Part shown: piece by piece, positions 34,513 through 43,366 of the stretch | Layout of the letters: the number at the start of each line of letters is the position of its first letter | Numbering within the stretch: the stretch's first letter is position 1 | DNA from: JBEKCP01 sp049509515 | Lineage (GTDB): Bacteria > Planctomycetota > Planctomycetia > Pirellulales > Thermoguttaceae | Length of the DNA stretch: 64,000 nucleotides | Direction of reading: 5' to 3' | Assembly (NCBI GenBank): GCA_049509515.1 | Contig: JBEKZV010000041.1 | Span: 47,109 to 111,108 of the forward strand | The notes under the pieces: generated by a model | The model's database searches: none | Seen by the model: only the letters and a program-made list of their open reading frames with translations | What the model was told of the DNA's origin: nothing | Program-made: the position numbers and the translations under genes

Positions 34513-34661
34513 CGCCCGCGGTTGCGGCAAAGGCCGATGGGAGCTGGCCGGTTCCTGAAGAATCGGATTACCCGGTCCTTGGCTCTACGCCAAGGCGCAA
34601 AGCCAACCGCAACAGGTGTTTGCCCGCACCACCCGGTTGCCATGGCCCGGTTGCGAAACAA

Positions 34662-34695
34662 GGCCGGCCCGCCCCAAGACCGGGGCGGGCCGGTT
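34662..34695 (-). terminator. Strong hairpin after fliC
   Basis: GGCCGGCCCGCCCC and its near-perfect complement pair around AAGAC. On the minus strand it is followed by CCTTGTTTCG, a weak T-run. It lies about 85 bases after the fliC stop. Confidence 0.6.
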
Positions 34696-34777
34696 GATCG
34701 CCAAGGCGAGTGTAGTTGGCGAGCGAGCCCGCCCCTCGCCTAATCCTGTCTCCCGGGGGAGACGGGTGTGGGTTTGC

Positions 34778-36544
34778 TTACACGTTCCGCAGCAGGGTGA
34801 GCACGTTCTGCGGGGTCTGGTTGGCGATGGCCAACACGGCGGTGGCCGACTGGCTGAGGACTTGGGCCCGCGTCAGGTTGGCGCTTTCCGCGGCGAAGTC
34901 GGCATCCTGGATGTTGCTCTGGGCGGAGGTCAGGTTCTGCACCGTGTCGGTCAGGTTCTGCACGTTCGAGTCGAGCGTGTCTTTCTCGAAGGCCCCCAAC
35001 CGGCCCTGTAGCGAGCTGACTTGGTTGATCGCCGCGGAGACGATCTGGTCGGCCAACCCGGGGTTGCTGGCCAACGAAGCCGTCTGGCCGGAGCCAAGCT
35101 CGTAGAGACGCCCGGCCGTGCCGCCGAGACTGCCCGTGTCGACACTCGGGATGCCGATCTGGACCTGCTGGCTGCCCTCCACATCCGGGCCGATCTGGAA
35201 CAGTGCGCCGCCGCCTTGCACGCTGAACGTCCAGGTTCCGGTGGCGGTGGCATTGGCGGACAAGGACAGGGTCGCCGTGTTCAGCGAGACGGCCTGCCCA
35301 TTGGCGGTCAGCGCCGTCCCGTTCACGGTGCCGACGGCGTCGGTGCCGCTGGCCCGGGTGGCCGCCGTGACGTCGTCCGCCAGCGTGAAGTTCTCGGTCC
35401 CGCTGATCTGGTTGACGTTGACGAAGGCGGAGGAGCCGTAGCCGGACGACTTGAGCTGAAGCTCCGTGCCGCCACCGCCGATAGTGGCCGTGACACCAGT
35501 GGCGGGGGTGGCCAGATTAATCGCGGACTCCATCGCCGTGATCGTCGTACCCGCCGCAAAGTTAAAGGTCTGCGAGCCGTTGTTGCCGCTCAGCTCGAAA
35601 GTGCTGGCGCTCGCCAGGCCGGTGTCCACGCCGCCGCTGGTGTCGCCCGTCCGGTTCCGGTCGGTGCCGGCCGCGGTGTAGACGTCCGTGTCCGCGCTGT
35701 CGGTGACGTTGAACAGGCCGCCGACGGTGGCGTTGCCGGCCAGCGCGGTCCTGATCGCGCCCAGGGTCGTTGTGCCGGTGTTGTTCACGTAGACGGTGAT
35801 GGCTTTGCCGTTCACCTGCACCAGCGCGTCGCCCGACCCAACCGAGGCCGATTCGGCGAAGTTGAGGGTGTAGCCGTTGGCCGCCGAACCGACGTTCTTG
35901 GCCGTCAAGGTGAGAGTGCCGCCGCCGCTGAAGGTGATCGGACCGGTCGTGGCTGCCGTGCCGCCGGTGGCCACGGGGGTGTCCAGCTCGGCCTGGGTGG
36001 CGGCCGTGGTGACGGCCAGCGTCACGTTCAAGGGCCCGCCGCTGAGATTGGCCTGGTTGACCTGAAGGTTCTGAAGGTTGGCCGCAGGCGAGCCGCCCCA
36101 ACCGCCAACAACGAACCCCAGGCTGCCGTCCACGAGATTCTTCCCCTGGAAAGCCGTGGTCTGGGCGATCTGGTTGATAGCGCTCAAGGAGGAATCGATC
36201 TGCGACTGGTTGGCCGCGATCTCGTCGGAGCTCATCGTCCCCGAGTTGGCCGCCTGGGTGACCAGGCCCTGAATGTCGTTCAGCAGCGTGCTGACCTGCC
36301 CCAGGGCGCTGTCGGCCGTGTCGATCATGTTGGTGGCCTGCTGGGTGTTGGAGATCGCCTGATTGGAACTGGTGATCTCGCTGCCCAGGGCGTTGGCGGC
36401 AATCAAGCCGGCCGGATCGTCCGCACCGGAATTGATCCGCAAACCGGTGCTCAAGCGGGTGAGCGCCTGGTTCAACTGGTTGTTGGCGTTGGCCAAATTG
36501 GTCTGAGCCAACAGGGAGCTAACATTCGTGTTGATTCGGGTCAT
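34778..36544 (-). CDS. fliC: Flagellin FliC
   Basis: 588 residues. The N-terminal MTRINTNVSSLLAQTNLANA and RLSTGLRINSGADDPAGL, and the C-terminal GRLGAFEKDTLDSNVQNL and NVLTLLRNV are canonical D0/D1 flagellin. The middle (about residues 150-480) is a variable surface domain rich in Gly, Thr and Ala, with an internal hook-IN-like beta region. It has its own sigma28-like promoter and a 320-base leader, with csrA upstream. Confidence 0.96.
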   Translation of the reverse strand: MTRINTNVSSLLAQTNLANANNQLNQALTRLSTGLRINSGADDPAGLIAANALGSEITSSNQAISNTQQATNMIDTADSALGQVSTLLNDIQGLVTQAANSGTMSSDEIAANQSQIDSSLSAINQIAQTTAFQGKNLVDGSLGFVVGGWGGSPAANLQNLQVNQANLSGGPLNVTLAVTTAATQAELDTPVATGGTAATTGPITFSGGGTLTLTAKNVGSAANGYTLNFAESASVGSGDALVQVNGKAITVYVNNTGTTTLGAIRTALAGNATVGGLFNVTDSADTDVYTAAGTDRNRTGDTSGGVDTGLASASTFELSGNNGSQTFNFAAGTTITAMESAINLATPATGVTATIGGGGTELQLKSSGYGSSAFVNVNQISGTENFTLADDVTAATRASGTDAVGTVNGTALTANGQAVSLNTATLSLSANATATGTWTFSVQGGGALFQIGPDVEGSQQVQIGIPSVDTGSLGGTAGRLYELGSGQTASLASNPGLADQIVSAAINQVSSLQGRLGAFEKDTLDSNVQNLTDTVQNLTSAQSNIQDADFAAESANLTRAQVLSQSATAVLAIANQTPQNVLTLLRNV

Positions 36545-37163
36545 GCCAGATACCCCTGTGAGAGAAAGAAGGAAGTTTGTACGGCCGGGCTGCGGAAAGA
36601 CGCGGCTTCGCGGCGGCGATGCATCACCGCCCGGAGCCGAACCTTACCGGCAACTCGGAGAGATCCGATCGTCAGATCCCCACGTGTCTACAGTCTTGCT
36701 TGTCTTTACCCAGGGCGCTCATCGGCCGGTGTTCCCCACGCCGTCACGAACCATCGGGCAAACTCCTGCCCTCCCTCTGTCCGTGTCCGTGCTATCCGTT
36801 GACCTCGGGCAGTCCTTGTCTGCCGCCGACGCCATTGGAACCCCACGGTAAAACCCATCGAGGAATATCGACTTGTTAAAATAGAGGCTTTAGGCAATCT
36901 GCAAAATTCGGGATAACTTACCCTAATGGTTATTCTTAAGGTCTTACTCGACAGCAAGATACGTTGGCACAAGAAAAACCCTGGTCCTCGACTGAGGTTC
37001 ACACCGGGTCGCCCGTACAATCAGCACAACCGGTCAGGTCGAGACCCAAAGCGCATTACGATCACGGAGAAAGAGGATCGCAACGGCCACGGCTGCTTGG
37101 GCCGACGGCGGGTTCCGGGTCCAAACGGAATGACGGGCGCCGCGGAACGGGTTCCCAACGACT
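36545..37163. other. Long leader and promoter region between csrA and fliC
   Basis: No gene seen. The part 36845-36980 is clearly AT-rich compared with the rest of the window and holds the sigma28-like boxes. The 320 bases before fliC form a long untranslated leader with a GCGGCGATGCATCACCGC hairpin near 36612. CACAGGGGT stands at the ribosome-binding position of fliC. Confidence 0.6.
36865..36892 (-). promoter_or_regulatory. Sigma28-like promoter of fliC
   Basis: Minus strand TAAAGCCT (36892-36885), 12 bases, GTCGATAT (36872-36865). It is similar to TAAAGTTT-N11-GCCGATAA, with one extra spacer base. It lies in an AT-rich patch about 320 bases before fliC. Confidence 0.45.
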
Positions 37164-37394
37164 TTACGGCCGGGCCTTGGCCTGCACGGCGGCTCGCGCA
37201 GCTCCCGCGTCCAACCGCCCTGCCTGCAGGTTTTCCTGGCGGATGGCCTCGTAGACCTCCTGACGGTGGACCGGTATCTCACTGGGGGCCTCGATGCCCA
37301 GCCGCACTTTGTCCCCCCGGATGTCCACGATCGTCACGACCACCTTATCGCCGATGATGATGCTCTCATCGCGCTGCCTGGATAAGACGAGCAT
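37164..37394 (-). CDS. csrA: Carbon storage regulator CsrA
   Basis: 76 residues. MLVLSRQRDESIIIGDKVVV, VDIRGDKVRLGIEAP and IPVHRQEVYEAI are CsrA throughout. It is a dimeric RNA-binding translational regulator, in many flagellated bacteria a repressor of flagellin translation. The extension after residue 55 (LQAGRLDAGAARAAVQAK) is slightly longer than usual. A strong GGAAGGA ribosome-binding site precedes the ATG at 37394. No fliW, its usual antagonist, is adjacent. Confidence 0.95.
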   Translation of the reverse strand: MLVLSRQRDESIIIGDKVVVTIVDIRGDKVRLGIEAPSEIPVHRQEVYEAIRQENLQAGRLDAGAARAAVQAKARP

Positions 37395-37917
37395 CAATAG
37401 TTCCTTCCTTCAAGCCGACCGTGCATGGTCCGGGAAATCGCAAATCGCAGGCCCGTATCGAAGTCCAGATGGCACACGGAAGGTGTATCGGTAGCAATAA
37501 TTGCGGAAGAATAGTGAAAACAGCGATGTAGGGGCCTGTAGAAAAAATAAGGCGACTTTGACGCCGTTCCATTCATCAGGGTTTAACACTTGGACGTGCA
37601 ATTGGCCGCTCGACAGGCGCAAGCGGCTTAGCGATCCCGCCGGGTCTCATCCGGCTGCGTTCGCAGGTCGTCCCGGCAGAAGCTGCGGGTGATCGGCCGT
37701 CTCGGCACCGGGGCCGTGCCTTGATGCGCGACGGATGTACATGCACCTAAGTGTCGGCAGGGCACAGTCTTCAGGCAGCGATTGCCAGTGGCGTCATCCT
37801 TGCCGCCCGTTTGGCACGCGGGTTGCTCCTTTCCGCCGAACGCTAATCGCAACGTCTCTTCTCGATCCATAGGCCCCGGTTGGGGCAGCAACGCCGGATA
37901 GTCTCCGCGAGCCGGAA
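37395..37917. other. Divergent regulatory region between csrA and flgF
   Basis: No gene seen. It contains the csrA ribosome-binding site at its left end and a consensus sigma54 promoter facing flgF at 37811-37827. Confidence 0.7.
37811..37827 (+). promoter_or_regulatory. Sigma54 (RpoN) promoter of the flg operon
   Basis: TTGGCACG-CGGG-TTGCT matches the -24/-12 consensus TGGCACG-N4-TTGCW exactly, with GG and GC ten bases apart. It lies 91 bases before flgF and would drive the operon flgF to flgL, with a sigma54 activator of the FlrC/FlgR kind expected elsewhere. Confidence 0.88.
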
Positions 37918-38670
37918 ATGTCCTACGGTCTGTATCTGTCGGCGGCGGGCGCACAGTCGCAGAGCCAGCGATTGGAAGTCATCGCCAACAACCTGGCGAA
38001 CGTAGACACGGTCGGATTCAAACGGGAACTGGCGATCTTCCAGGCGCGATACGCGGAAGCCGTCCACCAGGGCACATCGAGCTTCGGCGACGGATCGCCG
38101 GACGATATCAGCGGCGGGGTGCAGATCCAAAAGACCACCAGCGACTTGTCCTGCGGACCGCTCCGGGAGACCGGCGGGGCAAGCGACGTGGCCATCCCGG
38201 GGGACGGCTTCTTCATGGTCCGCAAGGGCCAGGACACCTTGCTGACGCGGGCCGGCAACTTCCGCGTAACGTCCGCCGGCGAGCTGGTTACCCAGCAGGG
38301 CTACCCCGTGCTGAGCGACAGCGGCGGGCCGATCACGGTGGCGCCCGAAGGCGGCCCGTGGGAGATTACCGCCGCGGGTGAACTTCGCCAGGGGGACAAC
38401 GTGCAAAACCTGGCACTGGTTCGCCCCGACTCGCCGGGCGACCTGGTCAAAGTCGGCGAGAACCTGTTCCGGACGGCGGCCGGCACCCAGCCGCTTCCGC
38501 CGGCGGAGCACGCGCTCCGCCCCGGCTACCTGGAGATGTCGAGCGTGCAGCCGACAACCGAGATGGTCTCCCTGATCGAGGCCTCGCGGTTGGCGGAAGC
38601 CAATATCAACTTGCTGCAGGCCCAGAACCAGACGCTCAGCGACCTGATCAGTCGCGTGCTCAAGGCATAG
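37918..38670 (+). CDS. flgF: Flagellar basal-body rod protein FlgF
   Basis: Proximal rod subunit, 250 residues. LYLSAAGAQSQSQRLEVIAN with NLANVDTVGFKRE is the rod/hook signature, VAIPGDGFFMVRKG the middle motif, and GYLEMSSVQPTTEMVSLIEA with the C-terminal helix the end. Its similarity to the next gene flgG and its shorter length point to FlgF. It starts at ATG 37918. It is the first gene behind the sigma54 promoter. Confidence 0.92.
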   Translation: MSYGLYLSAAGAQSQSQRLEVIANNLANVDTVGFKRELAIFQARYAEAVHQGTSSFGDGSPDDISGGVQIQKTTSDLSCGPLRETGGASDVAIPGDGFFMVRKGQDTLLTRAGNFRVTSAGELVTQQGYPVLSDSGGPITVAPEGGPWEITAAGELRQGDNVQNLALVRPDSPGDLVKVGENLFRTAAGTQPLPPAEHALRPGYLEMSSVQPTTEMVSLIEASRLAEANINLLQAQNQTLSDLISRVLKA

Positions 38671-38749
38671 CGGCCGCCAGGGCACCCAAAGGGTGCCGGA
38701 CGGCCCATGAGAAGTTCCGTTCTCCAGAACCCCTTCCACGAGCTCAACC

Positions 38750-39553
38750 ATGAGTGTTCAAGCGCTATACACGGCGGGCACGGGCATGGCCTCGCTGCAG
38801 AACAAGCTGAACGTCACGGCCAACAACCTGGCCAACTCGGAGACGGTCGGGTTCAAAGCGGACCGGGCGAACTTCGAGGACCTCTTCTACCGCAACGAGA
38901 AACTCCCCGGCGCCCAGGACAGCGCCAGCCAGTACACGCCCACCGGCATCCACATGGGCCTGGGCAGCCGCATCCAGAGCGTGCAAAGCGATTTCACCCA
39001 GGGATCGTACCAGAGCACCACCGGCCAGCTCGACGTGGCCATTTCGGGCACGGGGTTCTTCCAGATCATGGACCCCTCCGGCACGGTCTACTTCACCCGG
39101 GCGGGCAACTTCTCCAAGAACGCCAACGGCGACATCGTGCTGGCCTCGGCCAACATCGGCCGGAAACTCGATCCCTCCATCACCATCCCGCAGGACACCC
39201 AGAACATCGTCATCAGCCCCGAGGGCGTGGTGTCCGTCCAGCAGCCGACCTCGCAGCAGCTCTCGCAGATCGGCCAGATCCAGTTGGCCACTTTCGTCAA
39301 CCCGCAAGGGCTGTTGAAGATCGGCGAGAACCTCTACCAGCAAACCGACGCCTCCGGGGCGCCGATCACCGCCAATCCCGGCCAGCAGGGCCTGGGGACC
39401 CTGCAGCAGAGCATGCTCGAGCAGTCCAACGTCCAGCCGGTCCAGGAACTCCTCGACCTGATCACCACGCAGCGGTCCTTCGACATGAATTCGCAGGCCG
39501 TCAAGGCCGCTGACGATGTATTGCAGACGATCACCCAATTGCCGCGCTTCTAG
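38750..39553 (+). CDS. flgG: Flagellar distal rod protein FlgG
   Basis: 267 residues. ALYTAGTGMASLQNKLNVTA, NNLANSETVGFKADR, DVAISGTGFFQI and the C-terminal EQSNVQPVQELLDLITTQRS are FlgG motifs. It forms the distal rod crossing peptidoglycan and the outer membrane. It lies 79 bases after flgF. Confidence 0.95.
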   Translation: MSVQALYTAGTGMASLQNKLNVTANNLANSETVGFKADRANFEDLFYRNEKLPGAQDSASQYTPTGIHMGLGSRIQSVQSDFTQGSYQSTTGQLDVAISGTGFFQIMDPSGTVYFTRAGNFSKNANGDIVLASANIGRKLDPSITIPQDTQNIVISPEGVVSVQQPTSQQLSQIGQIQLATFVNPQGLLKIGENLYQQTDASGAPITANPGQQGLGTLQQSMLEQSNVQPVQELLDLITTQRSFDMNSQAVKAADDVLQTITQLPRF

Positions 39554-39576
39554 GAAGAAAGAACAGGAGACGCTCC

Positions 39577-40656
39577 ATGGCCCTCTCCCGGGTTCCCAGC
39601 CTTTGCCGTTGCGCCGTCCTCGCGCTCTTGGCCCTCGGCGGCCGGCACGCGGGCGTAGCGGCCGAGCTGCGGCTGCGGGCGCAGTACACGGCGGAGGGGC
39701 CGGTGGTGCGGCTCGGCGACGTGGCCGAAATCGTCGGCGGCCAGCGCGCCGAGTCCGACGCCCTGGCCGCCACCGAGCTGTTCCCGTCGCCGGCCCCCCG
39801 CGAGCAACGTTGCCTGGGGATCCGCGAGCTCCAGGACCTCTTGGTGCTCCACGGCGTGAATCTCGCCGGGCACCAATTCAGCGGGGCCAGCCGGGTGTTG
39901 GTTCTCGGCCGGGCCCCCGCGGAGCCCGGCAAAGGGGCTTCGCTGGCGGCGGTGCCGCCGGGCGTGGTCCGCCGCGCGCAGCGCCGCGCGTGCGAGGCCG
40001 TGCTGAAGTATTTGACCGACCACGCCTCGGCCCAGCAGGCCTGGGACGTCCAGGCCGAGGTGAGCGAGGAGCAGGCCCGGCTGCTGGGTGAGTCCGCCCG
40101 CGCGATCACCGTCTCCGGCGGCCAGCCGCCCTGGAAGGGCCCGCAACGCTTCACGCTGTCGATCGACACGCCGCAGGGCCCGGCCCGGCTGGTGCTCGAG
40201 GCCCAGGTCGGCGTCCGCGCCCCTGCGGTCGTGACCGTGCACGCCCTGGCACGCGGCGCGGTCATTCGCGACGACGACGTGGAAATGCAGCAGACCGCCG
40301 CGGCCGAGGGCGTCGCCGGCGCGCTGCGGAGCGTGGAAGAGGCGGTCGGGCGGGAGACGGTGCGGGCGGTTGCGGCAGGCAAGGTCCTGGCGACGGACGC
40401 CTTGCGGACGCCCCCCTGGGTGCGGCGCGGCGAGGTCGTGACCGTCTACGCCCGCACGGCCGGCATCCAAATCCGCACCGCCGCACGCGCCCGCGACGAC
40501 GGCAGCCAGGGCGACCTGGTCTCCGTCCAGTCCCTCCTGGACCGCAGCACGTTCTATGCCCGCGTCAGCGGCATTCGCGAAGTGGAAGTCTACGCCCGCT
40601 CGCCGCGGGTCGAGACGTCCGAGGCCGGCGGCGTGGAACCGATCCTCCGCCGCTGA
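39577..40656 (+). CDS. flgA: P-ring assembly chaperone FlgA
   Basis: 359 residues with a signal peptide (ALLALGGRHAGVAAELRL). A long N-terminal part is followed by the SAF-like domain HALARGAVIRDDDVEMQQ and the C-terminal GREVTV-like region (VRRGEVVTVYARTAGIQIR). The periplasmic chaperone helps FlgI form the P ring. It is longer than the usual 220-235 residues because of the N-terminal half. Confidence 0.85.
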   Translation: MALSRVPSLCRCAVLALLALGGRHAGVAAELRLRAQYTAEGPVVRLGDVAEIVGGQRAESDALAATELFPSPAPREQRCLGIRELQDLLVLHGVNLAGHQFSGASRVLVLGRAPAEPGKGASLAAVPPGVVRRAQRRACEAVLKYLTDHASAQQAWDVQAEVSEEQARLLGESARAITVSGGQPPWKGPQRFTLSIDTPQGPARLVLEAQVGVRAPAVVTVHALARGAVIRDDDVEMQQTAAAEGVAGALRSVEEAVGRETVRAVAAGKVLATDALRTPPWVRRGEVVTVYARTAGIQIRTAARARDDGSQGDLVSVQSLLDRSTFYARVSGIREVEVYARSPRVETSEAGGVEPILRR

Positions 40657-40684
40657 ACGAACCACACACAAGGGAAGCAAGACC

Positions 40685-41368
40685 ATGAAACTCGCAAGCC
40701 TCGCAATCCTCCGCGCATCGGTCCTGGGCGTTCTGGCGCTCGCGGGCGCCGGGGCGGAGCGGGCCCTCGGCCAGAATTCGAGTCTCTTCCACACGTCGCC
40801 GGAGCGCCAGCCCCTGACCCTCACCAGCAGCTCCTGGACCAGCGAGGAGCCCGCGGCGACCAAGACGATCAAGATCAACGACCTCGTGACGGTGATCGTC
40901 AGCGAGAAGTCGGCGATGACCAACTACGGCAAGATGGACCGCCAGAAAATGGCCTCCGGCAACTTGTCGCTGACGGCCTGGCTCAAGTTCTACGGGGCGA
41001 ACCTGGGGGCCGACGGCCAGCCTAACGGCACGCCGCAAATCGCCGGCACGGCGAACAACCAAATGCAGTCCAAGGGCGATTTGCAGACCCGCGACTCGCT
41101 CAGCTTCCACATCGCCTGCCGGGTGGCCGACATCCGTCCCAACGGCAACCTGGTGCTGGAGGGCCGCCGCACGATCAACAACAACGAGGAGAACTGGGAC
41201 TACGCGCTGACCGGCGAGATCCGCGCCGATGCCGTCTTGCCCAACCACACGGTCCTGAGCGACTCCGTGGCCGACCTGCGGGTCATCAAGCGGGAGACCG
41301 GCGAAGCCCGCGACAGCTACCGCCGCGGCTGGATGCTGAAGTGGCTCGACAAGTGGCAGCCCTTCTAA
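40685..41368 (+). CDS. flgH: Flagellar L-ring protein FlgH
   Basis: 227 residues from ATG 40685. It has a signal peptide (SVLGVLALAGAGAERALG), SSLFHTSPERQPL, INDLVTVIVSEKSAM, NGNLVLEGRRTINNNEE and SDSVADLRVIKRETGE. It forms the ring in the outer membrane. The usual lipobox cysteine of FlgH is absent: no Cys follows the signal segment, so it seems not to be a lipoprotein. Confidence 0.93.
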   Translation: MKLASLAILRASVLGVLALAGAGAERALGQNSSLFHTSPERQPLTLTSSSWTSEEPAATKTIKINDLVTVIVSEKSAMTNYGKMDRQKMASGNLSLTAWLKFYGANLGADGQPNGTPQIAGTANNQMQSKGDLQTRDSLSFHIACRVADIRPNGNLVLEGRRTINNNEENWDYALTGEIRADAVLPNHTVLSDSVADLRVIKRETGEARDSYRRGWMLKWLDKWQPF

Positions 41369-41440
41369 CGCGAGGGATTGGGGATCAGGGATCGGGCGGG
41401 ATCAGCCGCTTGCGGCTTCGCACGAAAGGACCCATCGAGT

Positions 41441-42529
41441 ATGCCACGCGAACGACTCCCGCGGTTGCTCAGGCCGGGGCTCTTGCTGGCCGCGGCGGCA
41501 CTGGCCGCGGCGTGCCGCCCGGCGACCGCCTCCGCCGCGGGGCACCTCACGCTGAAGAGCATCTGCCGCATCAAGGGCCACGAGGAGAACTCGCTGGAGG
41601 GCCTGGGCATCGTCGCGGGACTCAAGGGGACCGGCGACAGCGCCAGCTACCTGCCGACGATCCGCAGCGTGGCCAAGGTCATGAGCCTGATGCACAGCGC
41701 CCCGGGGAGCAACGCCCTCCTTGAGCTGAAGGACACCAAGAACGTGGCGCTGGTGCTGGTGACGGCCACGGTCCCGGCCATGGGGGCCCGCCAGGGCGAC
41801 AAGATCGACGCGGTCGTCAGCTCGATCGGCTCGGCCAAGAGTCTGGCGGGGGGCCGGCTGTTCCTGACGCCGCTGGTGGGTCCCGACCCGCACAACCCCC
41901 GCGTCTACGCCTTCGCCGAAGGCCCGCTGACGCTCGACAGTTCCGCCACGCCCACCACCGCCCGCATCCACGAAGGCTGCCGCCTGGAAGAGGACTTCTT
42001 CAACGTCTTCACCAAGGACAACAAGATCACGCTCGTGCTGGAGAAACACCATGCCGACTTCCAGGTCGCCCAGGACGTCACCGAGGCGATCAACAGCCAG
42101 CTCCGCCTGCAGACGAGCAGCCAGATGCCCGCGGCCCACGCATTGAACCCCGGAAACATCGAGGTCACCATTCCGATCCAGTACCGCGACGACCCGGTGT
42201 CGTTCGTCTCGCAGGTCCTGTCGCTGCCGATCCTCGAGCCGAAGACCGGCGCGCGGGTGGTGATCAACGAGCGCGCCGGGAGCATCATCATCAGCGGCGA
42301 CGTCGAGATCGGCTCGGTGGCCATCACGCACAAGAACATCGTGATCGAGACGGGCACCAGCGGCGCCAGGCCGTTCGTGGCCGTCGACCCGGTCGATCCC
42401 AGCTCTCCCAAGCTCAAGGCGCTGGTCGAGTCGCTCAACGCCATCCACGCGCCGACGGAGGACATCATCGAGATCATCAAGGGACTGGAGCGCGACGGAA
42501 AGTTGCACGCCCCGCTCGTGGTCCAGTAG
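41441..42529 (+). CDS. flgI: Flagellar P-ring protein FlgI
   Basis: 362 residues from ATG 41441. It has a signal peptide (LLLAAAALAAACRPATASA), LEGLGIVAGLKGTGDS, KNVALVLVTATVPA, GDKIDAVVSSIGSAKSLAGG and GRLFLTPLVGP, then INERAGSIIISGDVEIGSVA. It forms the periplasmic ring around the rod. The C-terminus IIEIIKGLERDGKLHAPLVV is the conserved end. Confidence 0.95.
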   Translation: MPRERLPRLLRPGLLLAAAALAAACRPATASAAGHLTLKSICRIKGHEENSLEGLGIVAGLKGTGDSASYLPTIRSVAKVMSLMHSAPGSNALLELKDTKNVALVLVTATVPAMGARQGDKIDAVVSSIGSAKSLAGGRLFLTPLVGPDPHNPRVYAFAEGPLTLDSSATPTTARIHEGCRLEEDFFNVFTKDNKITLVLEKHHADFQVAQDVTEAINSQLRLQTSSQMPAAHALNPGNIEVTIPIQYRDDPVSFVSQVLSLPILEPKTGARVVINERAGSIIISGDVEIGSVAITHKNIVIETGTSGARPFVAVDPVDPSSPKLKALVESLNAIHAPTEDIIEIIKGLERDGKLHAPLVVQ

Positions 42530-42546
42530 AGGTAGAGGAGAAGAGG

Positions 42547-42858
42547 ATGAATTCCATCGGTCCGCTCCCGCAGGCTGCCGGCGGCTCGGGACCCCTCCCC
42601 GGGACGGCGGGAACCGCTCCGCCCGCCGACGCCCGGCTCCACCAGGCATTCAATGCCTTCGTGGGCGAGACGTTTTTCAGCCAGATGCTCAAGGCGCTGC
42701 GGCAGACGGTGGGCAAGCCGGCCTACTTCGGCGGCGGCCGCGCCGAGGAAATCTTCACCCAACAGCTCGATCAGGTCATGGCCCAAAAACTCGCGCAATC
42801 CGGCGACTCGAAGCTCACCGGCCCCATGTACAACCTGTTCGAACTCCAACGAAAGTAG
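42547..42858 (+). CDS. flgJ: Rod-binding protein FlgJ (short form, no muramidase domain)
   Basis: 103 residues: FNAFVGETFFSQMLKALRQT and AEEIFTQQLDQVMAQKLAQS are the FlgJ N-terminal rod-binding domain. The C-terminal peptidoglycan hydrolase domain of gamma-proteobacterial FlgJ is missing, so another enzyme must open the wall for the rod. It starts 17 bases after flgI. Confidence 0.88.
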   Translation: MNSIGPLPQAAGGSGPLPGTAGTAPPADARLHQAFNAFVGETFFSQMLKALRQTVGKPAYFGGGRAEEIFTQQLDQVMAQKLAQSGDSKLTGPMYNLFELQRK

Positions 42859-42863
42859 GTCGC

Positions 42864-43349
42864 ATGCAAGCTTCGCTCGAATCTGAAGTGGCGCAGTTGC
42901 TCACCGATCTCGTGGCGGGGCAGGACCAATTGCTCGCGCTGTTGGTCCGGCGGCGCGCACTGTTCCTGGCCGTTGATCCCCAGGCCCTGGCGGCGGTGGC
43001 CGTCGAGGAGGAACGACTCCTGGCCAACCTCCAGGAGTGCCTGCGCCGCCGCGAGCGGCTCCTGGCCAAAGCCGCCGGCGACGGCTTGCCTGCGACCAGC
43101 CTCAAGGCCCTGACCGAAAAGCTCCCCTCCCCCCAGCGGCGGCCGCTGGACCGCCAGATCGCCGCCGCCGGGGCCCGCGCCCGCCTCCTCCAACATCAAA
43201 GCCTCATCAACTGGGTCATCATCCAGCGGACCCTGATTCACCTCTCGCAGTTGCTGGGAATTATCGCGAGCGGCGGGCGACCCGAGCCGACATATGGAAA
43301 GGGTAACTCTACCCGCCCCAGCGGAGTGCTGGTAGACCGGGAAGCCTAG
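42864..43349 (+). CDS. flgN: FlgN-like export chaperone
   Basis: 161 residues, helical, with leucine-rich heptads (LTDLVAGQDQLLALLVRRRA, VEEERLLANLQECLRRRERL). Its position just before flgK and flgL, the substrates of FlgN, and its pattern support FlgN. It lies 5 bases after flgJ. Confidence 0.75.
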   Translation: MQASLESEVAQLLTDLVAGQDQLLALLVRRRALFLAVDPQALAAVAVEEERLLANLQECLRRRERLLAKAAGDGLPATSLKALTEKLPSPQRRPLDRQIAAAGARARLLQHQSLINWVIIQRTLIHLSQLLGIIASGGRPEPTYGKGNSTRPSGVLVDREA

Positions 43350-43366
43350 GAAATCCGGGCAAGCCC

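Noticed and set aside
36965..36985. TTGGCACAAG as a second sigma54 promoter
   Set aside because: No TTGC box follows at the required distance.
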